Made by a program: the position numbers and the translations under genes. This document shows, in pieces, positions 11,936-23,880 of a DNA stretch of 64,000 nucleotides; the first letter of the stretch is position 1; each line of letters opens with the position of its first letter. The notes below the pieces were generated by a model. It saw nothing but the letters and a program-made list of their open reading frames with translations. It ran no database searches and was not told the origin of the DNA. The DNA is taken from assembly GCA_032433765.1 (NCBI GenBank), contig JAVIAB010000101.1, positions 62,326,092 through 62,390,091 on the forward strand, read 5' to 3'. This DNA is from Megaustenia siamemsis. Lineage: Eukaryota > Mollusca > Gastropoda > Stylommatophora > Ariophantidae.

Positions 11936-12125
11936 GTAGTATTGATAAGATGTAACATTTTGCTATTTTAGTTTTAGCCCTGGTGTTATTTGTTTTGGTG
12001 TTAGTATACTTTTCGTGGCATTAAAATTACTTTTTGCCATTCCTATTCTTTTGTTTATTTTAGTTTTACATTTTCCTTCACTGGTTATAGTATGTCCAAG
12101 GTAGTTTTAACTTTAGCTTCTGTAA
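11936..12125 (-). mobile_element. LINE-C, continuation beyond the 56-bp array
   Basis: Matches 23264-23430 of the other LINE-C copy (GATAAGATGTAACATTTTGC, CCATTCCTATTCTTTTG, GGTTATAGTATGTCCAAGG). Breaks off at about 12125. Confidence 0.85.
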
Positions 12126-13610
12126 AAGATCGTGCCGCTGTCGCTGTTAGGCTCCGTGTGCTAAGTTCTACTTATATTATCTTTGATTCCAGTAAACATT
12201 GTCGCAAATCATTGACAACATCACTTAATTTGGTTTACCTATATTTATGTCGCTCTTCGATACTGTGTTTATACTGCACATTACGCTTAATTATAATGAT
12301 GTAGGTCATCGAAGGTGTATAGCTGTAGTATCTGAAAACATCTTGGATCAGTTGGTGCATTGTGGGGATTCCACGTGACTTGAGATGCACACGGCACCTT
12401 TTTCGTTTATATATTGAGAAATAAAAATCTGGAACAAATGAAATTAAACGAAAATCACAGACACGCAAGAATGTGATAAACGTGTAGAACCGCTACCAGA
12501 AAGCATAATAGAATGACACCACAGGAAATTAACTGCTAAATTCACAAACAACAAAACAGTCTACTGAACATTGCGCTGTGAAATGTTCGTCTACCCCAAC
12601 AGACATGGCACGTCAATATGATTTCTTACAAGTTCGTTTCCTTTTATGGATTTCATTATACGGCATTCCCTTCTTCATTTGATCTTGTATATCGGGTGTG
12701 TATCAGCAAATAAAATAAATAGTACAAACTTGATGGATACTGACTTAAGATTTCATCACCGTGAAACGAAAATCGTCTTGTTGCCCAATTTGTCACTGAT
12801 TTCTGTTTTGTTGACATGATATCGTTATTTCAAACTAAATAAGGCTACAAGTACTATTCTAAGGCAACAGATCGACCTTCCTCAAATATTTAACTACTTA
12901 CTCTGTTAGCGTATTCTACAACCTAAGATAGATCACATGCTATTTTAGAATATGAGAAAAGGTTTCAACACAGTTTTATATATCTCCTTTTACAAATCAA
13001 GAAGAACACATATGGTCTGTGAAGTATTTATACCAAAAACAATGACCACATTAATTTGTATCACTGTCTGTTTGAAGTATTTGTAGATAATAATGAGTTT
13101 CCCTTTTGTCAATTCCTCAGTTGGGATAATATTTTAAGCGATCAATCAACGTTTTCAAGGTGAAAACAATTGTGCTGGATGTTTAAATATACATTATTAT
13201 CAATGTATTGTAGTTATCGCCATGCACCATTAATACCAAGATGGATTGTTTAACGTACCACTGCCAGCTTTTTTCTGGGGTTATCATCCTAGGAATACAG
13301 AACAAAAGGTTCAATGAAAAACAAATATTTAAAGCTTTTTATAAAAAAAAAAAAACAATAAACTGTTTATCCACATCTTCAGATTCGCAAATAGATTCAT
13401 GAGACAGTTCGAGCTTAAATACATCGGTCCACTCGGTTTTAGTGATTGCGCGATTTGAATAAACAAATCACAGAAGACGTCAGTCTGCTGTCGAGTGTGT
13501 GATTAAATTAGTAATATGGGCAGCCTTTACATTGGAACGTAAATAAGTAAATCGGTTTACTGTGTGGATCAATATAAATCAGCTTTATGCGTTGTAGTAG
13601 GTGTTTGGAT
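12126..13610. other. No recognised feature
   Basis: AT-rich DNA of about 1.5 kb with no shared repeat and no convincing coding frame on either strand. Confidence 0.45.
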
Positions 13611-13640
13611 ATATATATATATATCTCCCAAATATATATG

Positions 13641-13670
<30 letters not shown>
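13611..13670. repeat. (TA)n microsatellite
   Basis: Two TA runs, the second leading directly into SINE1; it may be the 5' flank of the insertion. Confidence 0.95.
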
Positions 13671-13672
<2 letters not shown>

Positions 13673-13912
13673 CTCAGTGGTTAGTGAACTGGACTACAAA
13701 GGACAAGAGGTCGGACTCGATCCCAACCGACGGCTTTCGGTTCACCCAGCCCTTAATGTGTACCGCATTTATTTATGGGAAAGTAAAGCGGCACAGGCGT
13801 AATACCGACCACATTATCCCTAAAAATAATGTGCCAAAGGTCTGTAAAATTTATGGTCACTAACACTATATTCCCTATACGAACTCGGGGTGACGGGGGT
13901 ACTTTACTTTAT
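13668..13912 (+). mobile_element. SINE1, nearly complete
   Basis: Contains the A box (TAGCTCAGTGG) and B box (GACTCGATCCCAACC), the family body and the ACTTTACTTTA end. The 5' GGGAGCCGCC is missing, replaced by TA repeats. The LINE-C target point (CACTAACACTATATT) is unoccupied here. Confidence 0.9.
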
Positions 13913-13954
13913 ATATATATCAATTGATTCAATACAGTCCCAAAAGTGTTGGTA

Positions 13955-14095
13955 ATATTTCTTTCTGCAATTGATTACAATACAGTGCCAACTTTTCTGT
14001 CGGGGAGGAATTAAAAGTCTCACACGCCGTGGCGACTGCTTTGACCACGCGGCCTGTATTCCTCTGCTCCTAACGTGATTCCCCCCCCCCCCCAA
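13955..14095 (-). repeat. Dispersed repeat R2 with a homopolymer C/G run
   Basis: The minus strand has 13 G residues followed by a block with GTGGTCAAAGCAGTCGCC, GTGTGAGACTTTTAATTCC and TCCCCGACAGAAA. A related copy lies at 58352-58490. Class unknown; it may be another SINE. Confidence 0.55.
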
Positions 14096-14374
14096 ATCCC
14101 TTATACCCAGACATACACCAGCAATGGTAACATGAGTCGTAAAGATAGATAGTTTTTACAGTCCCACCAGTGTTCATAATATTTCTTGTTCCTTGGAGTT
14201 TATCACTATGTAAGTATTCATATATGTGTATGTGTGTAGATGCATTTAAACACACACATGCACTAGCTGATGACAGCCGACGGTATTGACATTCGTTTTT
14301 GACATTTTGTCTGCACACAGTTTACTCTGGATGACATGAAGCATTTCATTTTGTCACAACAAATCCATGTTAGT

Positions 14375-14545
14375 TTGTGTTCCCTAGCGTTTGGCTTTTC
14401 GTTGCAAGGCGCTGTGCTATTGAGTACAGGTTCGATCCTGCTTCAGTCCATATATTGTTCTTTGTTTTTTTTTTCTGTTGTTGGTTATTTGTCATATTTT
14501 CGGAGTGCTGTAAACATTACCTATTCCCCTGAATTAATTCCATGG
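14375..14545 (+). mobile_element. SINE2, tRNA-like repeat, degraded copy
   Basis: Shares TGTTCCCTAGCGTTTGGC, a GGTTCGATCCTGC B-box-like site and CCATATATTGTTCTTTG with 20873-21057. The A box region is eroded here. Confidence 0.55.
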
Positions 14546-14635
14546 TAGGTAGCTCCCTGTAATACTAAATCATGCCCTTGCTTTGTAAACCGTACCGCTC
14601 TCATTCCAAACAATGCGCTTACGGTTTGCATTCAT

Positions 14636-14639
14636 ATAC

Positions 14640-14700
<61 letters not shown>
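14636..14700. repeat. (TA)n microsatellite
   Basis: About 30 TA dinucleotides, followed immediately by LINE-D2. Confidence 0.97.
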
Positions 14701-14702
<2 letters not shown>

Positions 14703-15003
14703 AGAAGAAAAATGAAAACGTCCTGAAAGAAGTTAAAGCAAAAAGAGAGCTAAATTCTAAAATTATGAATAAACAATCATCATCGGTTGGCCATGCAATG
14801 AGAATGGAATAGCTGGAGTATATTGTGACATCTGGGGAAATTGAGCGACGAAGAGATAGAAGGAAGCAAAGAGAAAATATACCAGAAAACTTAATAGAAT
14901 AGCAAAAAGTCAACAACAGAAATGATAAATAACTGTTGTGATTGAAAGTTTTGGAGAGACATGATCACCTACGTCAACAGGCATGATACTTGATGATGAT
15001 GAC
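14701..15003 (+). mobile_element. LINE-D2 3' fragment
   Basis: Matches the other D2 ends (AATGAAAACGTCCTGAAAG, GAAGCAAAGAGAAAATATACC, GAGACATGATCACCTACGTC) and ends in TTGATGATGATGA. Short 5'-truncated copy with frameshifts. Confidence 0.88.
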
Positions 15004-15009
15004 ACGTAT

Positions 15010-15300
15010 TTGTAATAACATATTATATATAAATGACAGGACATTAATGTTATGAAACAGCCTGAGAATTAAGATCAGAAATGAAGAACTGAGAAAAAAA
15101 ACTTGAAATAACCTCCGCCATACAATATATAAAGTAACAACAGATACAATGTTTTGGCCACATGACAAGGCATAAAGAAGAAAAGACAACACAACGTGCC
15201 TTCAATAAGGGTTTTTAGAATACCAGATCCAAGGGCCGAGCACGAAAAAGATGTATTGACGGAATATTAGAAGCACTAGGAAACATAACAGCAGCAGAGG
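15010..15300 (+). mobile_element. LINE-A 3' fragment leading into the 57-bp array
   Basis: Matches LINE-A (GAATTAAGATCAGAAATGAA, TTTTGGCCACATGACAAGGC, ACGGAATATTAGAAGCACTAGG). Its last coding segment is the first unit of the following minisatellite. Confidence 0.85.
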
Positions 15301-16165
15301 TGAAGAAAAGACACATGACTGCAAGTTATATCTTCCCGCGACGCTGAAAGGAAATGAGGAAGAAAAGACACACGACTACAAGTTATATCTTCCCGCGACG
15401 CTGAAAGGAAATGAGGAAGAAAAGACACACGACTACAAGTTATATCTTCCCGCGACGCTGAAAGGAAATGAGGAAGAAAAGACACACGACTACAAGTTAT
15501 ATCTTCCCGCGACGCTGAAAGGAAATGAGGAAGAAAAGACACACGACTACAAGTTATATCTTCCCGCGACGCTGAAAGGAAATGAGGAAGAAAAGACACA
15601 CGACTACAAGTTATATCTTCCCGCGACGCTGAAAGGAAATGAGGAAGAAAAGACACACGACTACAAGTTATATCTTCCCGCGACGCTGAAAGGAAATGAG
15701 GAAGAAAAGACACACGACTACAAGTTATATCTTCCCGCGACGCTGAAAGGAAATGAGGAAGAAAAGACACACGACTACAAGTTATATCTTCCCGCGACGC
15801 TGAAAGGAAATGAGGAAGAAAAGACACACGACTACAAGTTATATCTTCCCGCGACGCTGAAAGGAAATGAGGAAGAAAAGACACACGACTACAAGTTATA
15901 TCTTCCCGCGACGCTGAAAGGAAATGAGGAAGAAAAGACACATGACTGCAAGTTATATCTTCCCGCGACGCTGAAAGGAAATGAGGAAGAAAAGACACAT
16001 GACTGCAAGTTATATCTTCCCGCGACGCTGAAAGGAAATGAGGAAGAAAAGACACACGACTACAAGTTATATCTTCCCGCGACGCTGAAAGGAAATGAGG
16101 AAGAAAAGACACACGACTACAAGTTATATCTTCCCGCGACGCTGAAAGGAAATGAGGAAGGAAAT
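15300..16165 (+). repeat. 57-bp minisatellite derived from the LINE-A 3' end
   Basis: About 15 units containing ACACACGACTACAAGTTATA, TCTTCCCGCGACGCTGAAAGG and AAATGAGGAAGAAAAG. Most units are identical; three carry a TGACTGC variant. The unit equals the terminal segment of LINE-A (compare 5318-5390). Because 57 is a multiple of 3, the minus strand gives a 278-codon frame of a 19-residue repeat (SFLPHFLSASREDITCSRV); this is best read as a by-product of the repeat, not a gene. Confidence 0.95.
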
Positions 16166-16504
16166 AAGAAAAAGAGGGTATAAATGTGCCTATCGGTTTC
16201 TTCAGAAAATTTGATTTTAGCTGTCACAGTTTTCTTGGTGGTTAAAAAACGTTTCCATTGCTTGTCTATTATTACCGACGCCCTCACTCATCGGTCTGTT
16301 ATTTTTGTTCTGCTCTGGATGATTATACAAGCTGAAGGCAATCCTTCAAGGTCAGTAAATCTGCCTGTTGTTATAATGTCTCCACATTCAAAGCAAAGGT
16401 GAAATTCAGTGTCTGGGGTTACGAATCAGTATCACGACTACGAATATAACGATTTTTTTTCCAACAATCCTTTACTGACATATACTCTTAAAAGGCTTGG
16501 TAGT
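16166..16504. other. No recognised feature
   Basis: A plus-strand 72-codon frame at 16184-16402 has no family motif. Confidence 0.35.
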
Positions 16505-16925
16505 GACACATCCATCATCATCAAGTACCGGGCCTGCTGGCGTAGATGATCATGTCTCTCCACAATTTCCATCTCGAAAGTTATTTATCATTTCTGTTGA
16601 TGACCTTCTGGCAAGCCATTCTCTTAAGCTGACTGTTATTTTTTCTCCTTGCTTCCCTATATCTCTTCGTCTCTCAATTTTCCATGTTGTTACAATATAT
16701 TCCAGTTGTTTTCTTCTCATTACATGGCCACAAAATGATGATTGTTTAGCTCTCTTTTTGCTTTGACCTCCTTCAGAACGTTTTCATTTTTCTTCTTAGC
16801 TGTCCATGGTATTCTCAACATTCTTCTGTAAAACCTCATTTCTACAGACTCCAATGATTTTCTTGTCTATTGTCCTAATGTCCATGATTCACATCTATAT
16901 GTTAAGAATGGCTCTACATAACATT
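16505..16925 (-). mobile_element. LINE-D2 3' fragment
   Basis: Antisense. Begins with the tail complement CATCATCATCAAGTACC and runs through the D2 C-terminal block to about the CETW region (GTCCATGATTCACATC). Frame is broken. Confidence 0.88.
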
Positions 16926-17144
16926 AATAATTCTTTTTCTTGAGAGACACAATATATCTAGTATAATGCTATGTATAGTTAACACGGAATTAACAAAGAC
17001 TAGATGCAGACACAAACTGATATAGTTGTCAATGTTAATGGAAGCAACAGTTCTGTTTTAGACGGATGATGTTCTACTCTTTTGGCAGCTCTCTCTGCTA
17101 CATTCTGACGCAACGACTCTCGCCCCTCAAACATCGTCTGATCC

Positions 17145-18475
17145 CGTAGCACTGAAGTTGTCTTGATTGTCGTTGGTGTAGACTGGTAGTAGTTGTCTTG
17201 TTTGTCGTTGGTGTAGACTGGTTGTAGTTGTCTTGTTTGTCGTTGATGTAGACTGGTTGTAGTTGTCTTGTTTGTCGTTGATGTAGACTGGTTGTAGTTG
17301 TCTTGTTTGTCGTTGATGTAGACTGGTTGTAGTTGTCTTGTTTGTCGTTGATGTAGACTGGTTGTAGTTGTATTGTTTGTTGTTGATGTAGACTGGCTGT
17401 AGTTGTCCTGTTTGTTGTTGATGTAGACTGGTTGTAGTTGTCCTGTTTGTTGTTGTTGTAGACTGGTTGTAGTTGTCTTGTTTGTCGTTGATGTAGACTG
17501 GCTGTAGTTGTCTTGTTTGTCGTTGATGTAGACTGGTTGTAGTTGTATTGTTTGTCGTTGATGTAGACTGGCTGTAGTTGTCTTGTTTGTTGTTGATGTA
17601 GACTGGTTGTAGTTGTATTGTTTGTTGTTGATGAAGACTGGCTGTAGTTGTCATGTTTGTTGTTGATGTAGACTGGTTGTAGTTGTCTTGATTGTCGTTG
17701 ATGTAGACTGGCTGTAGTTGTCTTGTTTGTCGTTGATGTAGACAGGTTGTAGTTGTATTGTTTGTTGTTGATGTAGACTGGTTGTTGTTGTCTTGTGTGT
17801 TGTTGATGCAGACTGGTTGTTGTTGTCTTGTTTGTTGTTGATGTAGTCTGATTGTAGTTGTCTTGTTTGTTGTTGATGTAGACTAGTTGTTGTTGTCTTG
17901 TTTGTTGTTGATGTAGACTGGTTGCAGTTGTCCTGTTTGTTGTTGATGTAGACTGGTTGTAGTTGTCTTGTTTGTTGTTGATGTAGACTGGCTGTAGTTG
18001 TCTTGTTTGTTGTTTGATGTAGACTGGTTGTTGTTGTATTGTTTGATGTTGATGTAGACTGGTTGTTGTTGTCTTGTTTGTTGTTGATGTAGACTGATTG
18101 TAGTTGTCTTGTTTGTTGTTGATGTATACTGGTTGTTGTTGTCTTGTTTGTCGTTGATGTAGACTGGTTGTAGTTGTTTTGTTTGTTGTTGATGTAGACT
18201 GATTGTAGTTGTCCTGTTTGTTGTTGATGTAGACTGGTTGTAGTTGTCTTGTTTGTTGTTGATGTAGACTGGCTGTAGTTGTCCTGTTTGTTGTTGTTGT
18301 AGACTGATTGTAGTTGTCTTGTTTGTTGTTGATGTAGTATTGCTGTTGTCTTGTTTGTAGTTGATTTAGACTGATTTTAGTTGCCTTGTTTGTTGATGTG
18401 GACAGGTTGTGGTTGCCCTCGCTTGTCATTGATGTAGACTGCCTGTAGTTGTCTTGCTTGTTATTTAATGACAAA
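17145..18475. repeat. 35-bp minisatellite
   Basis: About 37 units of a G/T-rich monomer (TTGATGTAGACTGGTTG, TAGTTGTCTTGTTTGTCG) with many point variants. Decayed units continue to about 18650. Because 35 is not a multiple of 3 and the C/A-rich strand lacks stop codons in the monomer, long minus-strand frames of 458 and 175 codons with a 35-residue Thr/Gln/Asn-rich period appear in two frames at once. That is an artefact of composition rather than a gene. Confidence 0.95.
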
Positions 18476-18889
18476 TGGCTTTAGTTGTTTTGTTTGAGTT
18501 ATTGAGTTGTTTGTACCACTGGACAATTTGTTTGTTATTACTGATGTCAAATGGTTGTAATTGACTTGTTTGTTGTTGATGTCAACTAGCTGTAGTTGTT
18601 TTGTTTGAGGTTGATATCAACTGGTTGTAGCTATCTCATGTACATTCACTTGACTTCTAAATCTTATGACTTACAAAAGTATTGCTCTTCAACAACTCGA
18701 CAACCTATAAATGTATACATGATTTAAGTTTGACGTGAATACAGTGGTGAAGACATCAATTAAATATTTTTTTTTCATTACCCATTTACTCACAGGGTTA
18801 GTTATTTACCCAGGTGATTCCACATTCTTTCCATATAATTATTGACATATACATATACTACGAACACCTTTAATGCATGGGATGTGATA

Positions 18890-18936
<47 letters not shown>
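18890..18936. repeat. (TA)n microsatellite
   Basis: About 22 TA dinucleotides just upstream of LINE-D1. Confidence 0.96.
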
Positions 18937-18940
<4 letters not shown>

Positions 18941-18959
18941 CATCGAATGAATTGAACAC

Positions 18960-19545
18960 ATATTTGTATATGAGCATCGCATTCTTGCGTTGTTCCAATT
19001 TTTTACAAAATTATGTATTTAATAAGTCAATCAGTAATGTACTAATGAAAAATATCTTATGCAACAAATCTATGTCAATAGAAGTGAGAAAGAAAGTTTA
19101 TCGGTGCTATATAGAACCAATTCTGAACAATGGAAGCGAATCATGGACAGTAGACAAATAAATGAAAAGACGATTAGAGGCCATAAAGATGGGATTTCTC
19201 AGAAGAATATTGAAAGTTCCATGGACAGCAAAAAAGACCAATTTGGAAATTCTCAAAGAGGCTAAAACAAAAAGGGAACTTCTAAAAAACTTCAGAAAGA
19301 AACAATCAACATTTTTCGGGAACATCATGAGAAGAGGAAAGTTGGAATACTTGGTTACAGCTGGCAAAATAGAAGGAAAGAGATATCGCGGGCGACAAAG
19401 AGAGAAAATACTGGATAGCTTGGTGTCATGGCATGGAAAACAACCAACAACTGAATTGATGCGATGCACTGTAGATAGAAGATTGTGAAAAGACATGATC
19501 GCCAACGTCAACCGGTATGTCACATGCAAATGATGATGATGAATA
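18960..19545 (+). mobile_element. LINE-D1 C-terminal fragment (RTE-like)
   Basis: 19162-19488 is one of the longest open D1 pieces: KRRLEAIKMGFLRRILKVPW, TKRELLKNFRKKQSTFFGNI, REKILDSLVSWHGKQ. Upstream 18990-19160 encodes the preceding CYIEPILNNGSESWTVDK block in another frame. Ends with CAAATGATGATGATGAA. D1 and D2 differ in MGFLRR versus MWFYRR and WHGKQ versus LGRRS. Confidence 0.88.
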
Positions 19546-20499
19546 TAATAATCCACTTTCTTGTTCATTTGCGTGATCAGTAACACATTCCCTCACCTAT
19601 TCACTGCCCTGTTAAGAGACTCTACAATGACACATTTTAAATACTTACATCTTTTATATAATCAAATATCTAAAATATAAGAATTTAGATTGAATCTTAT
19701 AACACAAATGCATGCGGGCAATTATTTATCGCTTTCATTATTCTTTCGCTAAATGAAGATATTTTTGTGTGTGATGTGTTGAAGTCAAACCAATGCCCAA
19801 TTACTCATTAAGTCAAGGCGTAACAGAGATCATTGTGGTAACAGATTTATGACAAGTTCATCAAATGTGTGTAATTGCTATTAAGGGTGTTATCAATAAA
19901 CCATAGTGTTGTTAAAATGCAATATTGTGTTCCATACTTCTCATTGAAGGTTTAAATAAATACAAATCAACTATTCACACAAATAACGAATTTTAGATTC
20001 ATTGCAGTTCTTGATATTATACTTACTGACGCAAAAACATCTAATACAAGGCGAATCTGAGAAGCCAATTTTGTTATGAAATATTACTTTTAAATGTATT
20101 TATTATTATTATCAACAGTTCTAGCCATGTGTTCTTATCTCTACCCATTAAATTAGAAACATAAACGGTTGTTTGTATCCATCATTCTGGTGTAAATCCT
20201 CAGACAAACTGATGGAACCAAACATCTCTATTTAGTGTTCGTGAATAGACGTCAATGTTGTATAACTGGATCACGGAACTAAAGAAACGGCGAATATGAT
20301 AGGATCTTACCAATGAATGATTGCAGTTCAATTGTCTGGTATAAATGGTGGTTAGAATACACTGTTACTTTGTCGACAGACATCTTCAACACAAAATGGA
20401 CAATTCCATAAGTGACATACCAGCCTTCGCACACCTTACGATATGTAAGTATTAAAAGTGAAGAAAAAAATTATTTAAAAAAAGTAATGAAAAAAGTTG
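19546..20499. other. Mostly unannotated; holds one arm of a diverged dispersed repeat
   Basis: 19767-19868 (GATGTGTTGAAGTCAAACCA, AATTACTCATTAAGTC, GTAACAGAGATCATTG) has a diverged partner at 21497-21600. Otherwise nothing is recognised. Confidence 0.5.
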
Positions 20500-20706
20500 C
20501 GGCAAGTGGCGTATAGGAAACGTTGTGTTAGTGACCATAATTTTATAGACCTTCGGCACATGATTTTTGGGGTAATGTTGTCGGTATTTCGCCCGTGCCG
20601 ATTTGCTTGACCAGAAAAACACAAATCAGGTACCAATTTAAGGCTGCGTGAACTCGGTAGCCGTCGATCAGGATCAAACTCGACCTCCTGTCCCTTGTTG
20701 TCCTAA
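20500..20706 (-). mobile_element. SINE1, 5'-truncated
   Basis: Antisense family body from GGCGTATAGGAAACG to the B box region (GATCAAACTCGACC on this strand). The tRNA 5' part is absent. Confidence 0.85.
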
Positions 20707-20872
20707 ATGTTTGTATGCAGCGTAACTATTCATCCCTACACAATACGGGAGATACTTGTTTTAATTGGAAAAATACAGATACACAATTTATTACCCAGTA
20801 TTGATCGCAGCCCTATGCTATAGTCATGAGAACACCTGCGTGAAAGCCACCGCCAATGATGGCTAATTTTTT

Positions 20873-21057
20873 TAGTTAGCCGAGTTGGCAGTGTTCCCTA
20901 GCGTTTGGCTTTTCGAAGCAAAGCGCTGTGCCATGGAGTACGGGTTCAATCCTCTTCGGACCATATATTGTTCTTTGTTATTTTTTTTTATGTTGTTGAT
21001 TATTTGTATTTGTTTTTCCGAGTGATGTAATCATACCTCTTCCTCTGATTTTGTTTC
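20873..21057 (+). mobile_element. SINE2, tRNA-like repeat
   Basis: Contains TAGCCGAGTTGGCAG, a good Pol III A box of Leu/Ser-tRNA style, and GGGTTCAATCCTC, a good B box about 70 bases later, followed by a T-rich body shared with 14375-14545. The long A-to-B spacing fits a class II tRNA origin; that is inference. Confidence 0.6.
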
Positions 21058-22325
21058 GCTTTCCTCGTAGTCCAGTTCAAAACATAATTAACACTACTAA
21101 GCAACGAGACCAATTTGTGAACACATAGTGTATTGGTGGATGCTCTTGTTTAAGAACATACATAACATGTATGTATATACCATCCTCGAGTCCATTCAGC
21201 AGGCTGACGATCTAGGCGATACCACAGAGCTATATGTGACAGAGACTAATGTATGTTGAAGCTACAAACAACGCATCACCACGATTAACATATATTCGCT
21301 AGCGCTATGTTGTTTCGCATTCGCTAGCGCTATGTTGTTTCGCACTAATCTATAGAACACGAAAAATCTTTAACCGAGCGTAGCCTGATTATTCCAACTG
21401 TGCTTGACGACCGAGAGATCGCATGTTCTTGTCAACACCGAGACGCGTCAATGTGATAGGTAACGATATATCATAGACACTTGTATGAGATGTTTTTTTA
21501 TGTGATGTGTCGAAGTCAAGCCACAGCCCAATTACCCATTTAGTCTAGACGTAACCCAGATCATCGTTGAGACGGATTTATTACAAGTCCATCGACGATA
21601 TATGATAGACACTTGTAGTTTAACTCAGGAATAAGTGTATATTTCTTCATATGTCGTCAACCCACACGTGTTTTATCATTTCTCATGAACATACTTCGTA
21701 GTGTCATTTTATTAAAAAAGCAGTATAGTAACAGCTTAACGTAAGTGAGAAACAAAACAAAAGTCGAACGACGCTTCGGCTAAGTAGGCCTTCAGCTGGA
21801 ACAGTCAACAACCTTAATCACATTACTTACAACAGTTCGAAGATATCCCATCTAAAATATATATATAATATATATATATAATTTAAAAATATATTTGAAA
21901 GCTTGTAAAAATGTGTATACTCAATAACTCTTCCAAATTAGCGAAGAAAATATATGTCGTCTGTTGATAACTTTATATAAAACTACAAACTAAACACTTA
22001 TTTGATATTTTAGTAGTAAACAACCACCATTGTCTTGAAAACGAGCTTTGAGTTATAAATAATGTATAACATAACATGTCTCATAACAGAAGCTATTATA
22101 CAGGGACGGCGATTTCATAACCAATATTAGAAGGTGTAGAGTTTATGTGCACGCTCGATTAAATCAATAGAGGTCGCATAACCTGTCTTCCCTTTTTCGT
22201 TAGTGATGTTACAGTCCTGTGCTTCGGTGGTTTGAATATGTATAAACCTTCAGTTGTTTGAACACTTATAACTACACACATACACAGGCACACACATGTA
22301 TACACACACATACCACACACATACA
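21058..22325. other. Mostly unannotated
   Basis: Contains a short tandem duplication of a ~27-bp unit at 21293-21346 (TTCGCTAGCGCTATGTTG) and the second copy of the diverged repeat (21497-21600) seen at 19767-19868. No gene recognised. Confidence 0.5.
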
Positions 22326-22330
22326 TATGC

Positions 22331-22372
<42 letters not shown>
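22326..22372. repeat. (TA)n microsatellite with flanking CA-rich DNA
   Basis: About 20 TA dinucleotides preceded by ACACACA-rich sequence from 22270. Confidence 0.95.
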
Positions 22373-22439
22373 GTTAAATGTATGTATATATATTTTTTTG
22401 CCCAAAAATGGAGAACATAAAAGCTGACGGACAAATTTA

Positions 22440-22905
22440 CCACTAGATACTAACAAAAAAGACCTCAAAAGTCTTCTAGCACAGCACTGCAAGAGTAGAG
22501 CTGGAAATAATGGCATATCTCTATAGCAAAGAAATTCAGAGGGAGCTACCGGCTTGCACACACACTCATCTACATTAGCGACATTATCAGACTCTATCCC
22601 AAACCAAATCTGAAAAAGTTCTCCGTGCTGACGATACCATTGCATGGTCAGTGTCAGAACGCCCGCTCACAATAAGCACTCGGATGCAAGAAAGACTCAA
22701 CAAAATCAGAACATGTCCCACAAAGTTTGAGTAGAAATAAACACACATAAAAATTAGGACCTCTTTCCCCCTCTCGCACTTCCTGAAATCAGTCAGTGTA
22801 CAGTTAAATGAAAAGGAAATCCCACAGGATATAAACTTCATATCTAGGTGCTGACTGAAATTCGGGAACATGGAGCACCATACTCGTAAAGCGCATGTAT
22901 AACCA
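22440..22905 (+). mobile_element. LINE-J, RT fragment (Jockey/CR1-like style)
   Basis: Sense strand near 22622-22710 reads RADDTIAWSVSERPLTISTR then MQERLNKIRT, an RT active-site ADD box and the helix after it; 22790-22850 reads KSVSVQLNEKEIPQDINFI. One frame runs through the core but stops follow. Only copy in the window, so ends are uncertain. Confidence 0.65.
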
Positions 22906-22919
22906 CTGTCAAACCTGCT

Positions 22920-23045
22920 TCTTCTTCTTTCCTTCATCATCTACCTTTCAGCGTCGAGGGAGATATAATTTGCGGTCTTTTGCTCTTATGTTCGTCTCTG
23001 CTGCTATTATGTTTCCTAGTGCTTCTACTATTCCATCGACCCTGT
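22920..23045 (-). mobile_element. LINE-A 3' end fragment
   Basis: Antisense LINE-A terminus (TACCTTTCAGCGTCGAGGG, AGATATAATTTGCGGTC, TATGTTTCCTAGTGCTTC), joined directly to LINE-C. Confidence 0.85.
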
Positions 23046-23880
23046 AGAACATGTTTTGTAGTCATTTGTAGTCAATTTGTCTTGTTTGAATTGTGCTTAG
23101 TAGTTCTCTTTTCATTTTTAGCTGTTTTAAGATGTCATCGTTTTTTTTCTTTTCCTTCCATCCAATTCTACCTATTCTTATATATGTCCACATTTCAAAG
23201 GCTTCAATTCTCTTTTCTGTTTTCTTGTCTAATGTCCATGTTTCTGCACCATATACGAATTTTGAGAAGATGTAACAATTTGCTATTCTTAGTTTTAGTC
23301 CTGTGTTATTTGTTTTGATGTTAGTATGTTCTTCATGACATTTAACATTAATATTTGCCATTCCTATTCTTTTGTTTATTTCAGTTATACATTTTCCATC
23401 ACTGGTTATGGTATGTTCAAGGTAGTTGTAGTTCTGAACTGTCTCCAGTTCTATTCCTTCAATTTTGATATCCACTTGGGGGTTTTCAGTATTGTCTTTG
23501 TTTATGATCATAGTTTTAGTCTTTTGATATTCATATCTAGTCCATAATTTGTGCTTGTCATGTTTATTTCATTAAGTAATTGTTGTAGATCTTTAGGATT
23601 TTCTGCTAGTAGTACAGTATCGTCAGAATATCTTAGGTTATTGATTATCTGTCCATTAATGTGTAGGCCTGGCACCTCTATGATGTTTTAAAGATTTGCT
23701 CAGTGTATAGATTGAACAAGCTTGGTGATAGGATGCATCCTTGTCTTACTCCTCTTTTTATATCAATGGGTGTAGAGTTCTCTTTGTTATATTTTATTAT
23801 TGCTGTTTGCTCCCAGTATAGATTACATATTAGTCATATATCCATGTCATCTAGATGTATCTCTTTTAGGTATTCAATAA
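23046..23880 (-). mobile_element. LINE-C, RT to C-terminal region (RTE-like)
   Basis: 23511-23062 on the minus strand is a 149-codon frame: VDIKIEGIELETVQNYNYLE, CYIFSKFVYGAETWTLDKK, IEAFEMWTYIRIGRIGWKEK, KMKRELLSTIQTRQ. Upstream (23700-23800) carries the GVRQGC-type RT box on the same strand. This is the best reference copy of LINE-C in the window; the final C-terminal block is missing because it joins LINE-A at 23045. Confidence 0.88.

Noticed and set aside
15276..16112. 278-codon minus-strand frame of a 19-residue repeat as a protein
   Set aside because: It lies antisense to a tandemly repeated LINE-A end; the 57-bp period keeps the frame open.
17098..18474. Long Thr/Gln/Asn-rich minus-strand frame of 458 codons as a gene
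   Set aside because: It is a translated 35-bp minisatellite; a second frame is open over the same DNA and there is no non-repeat coding context.
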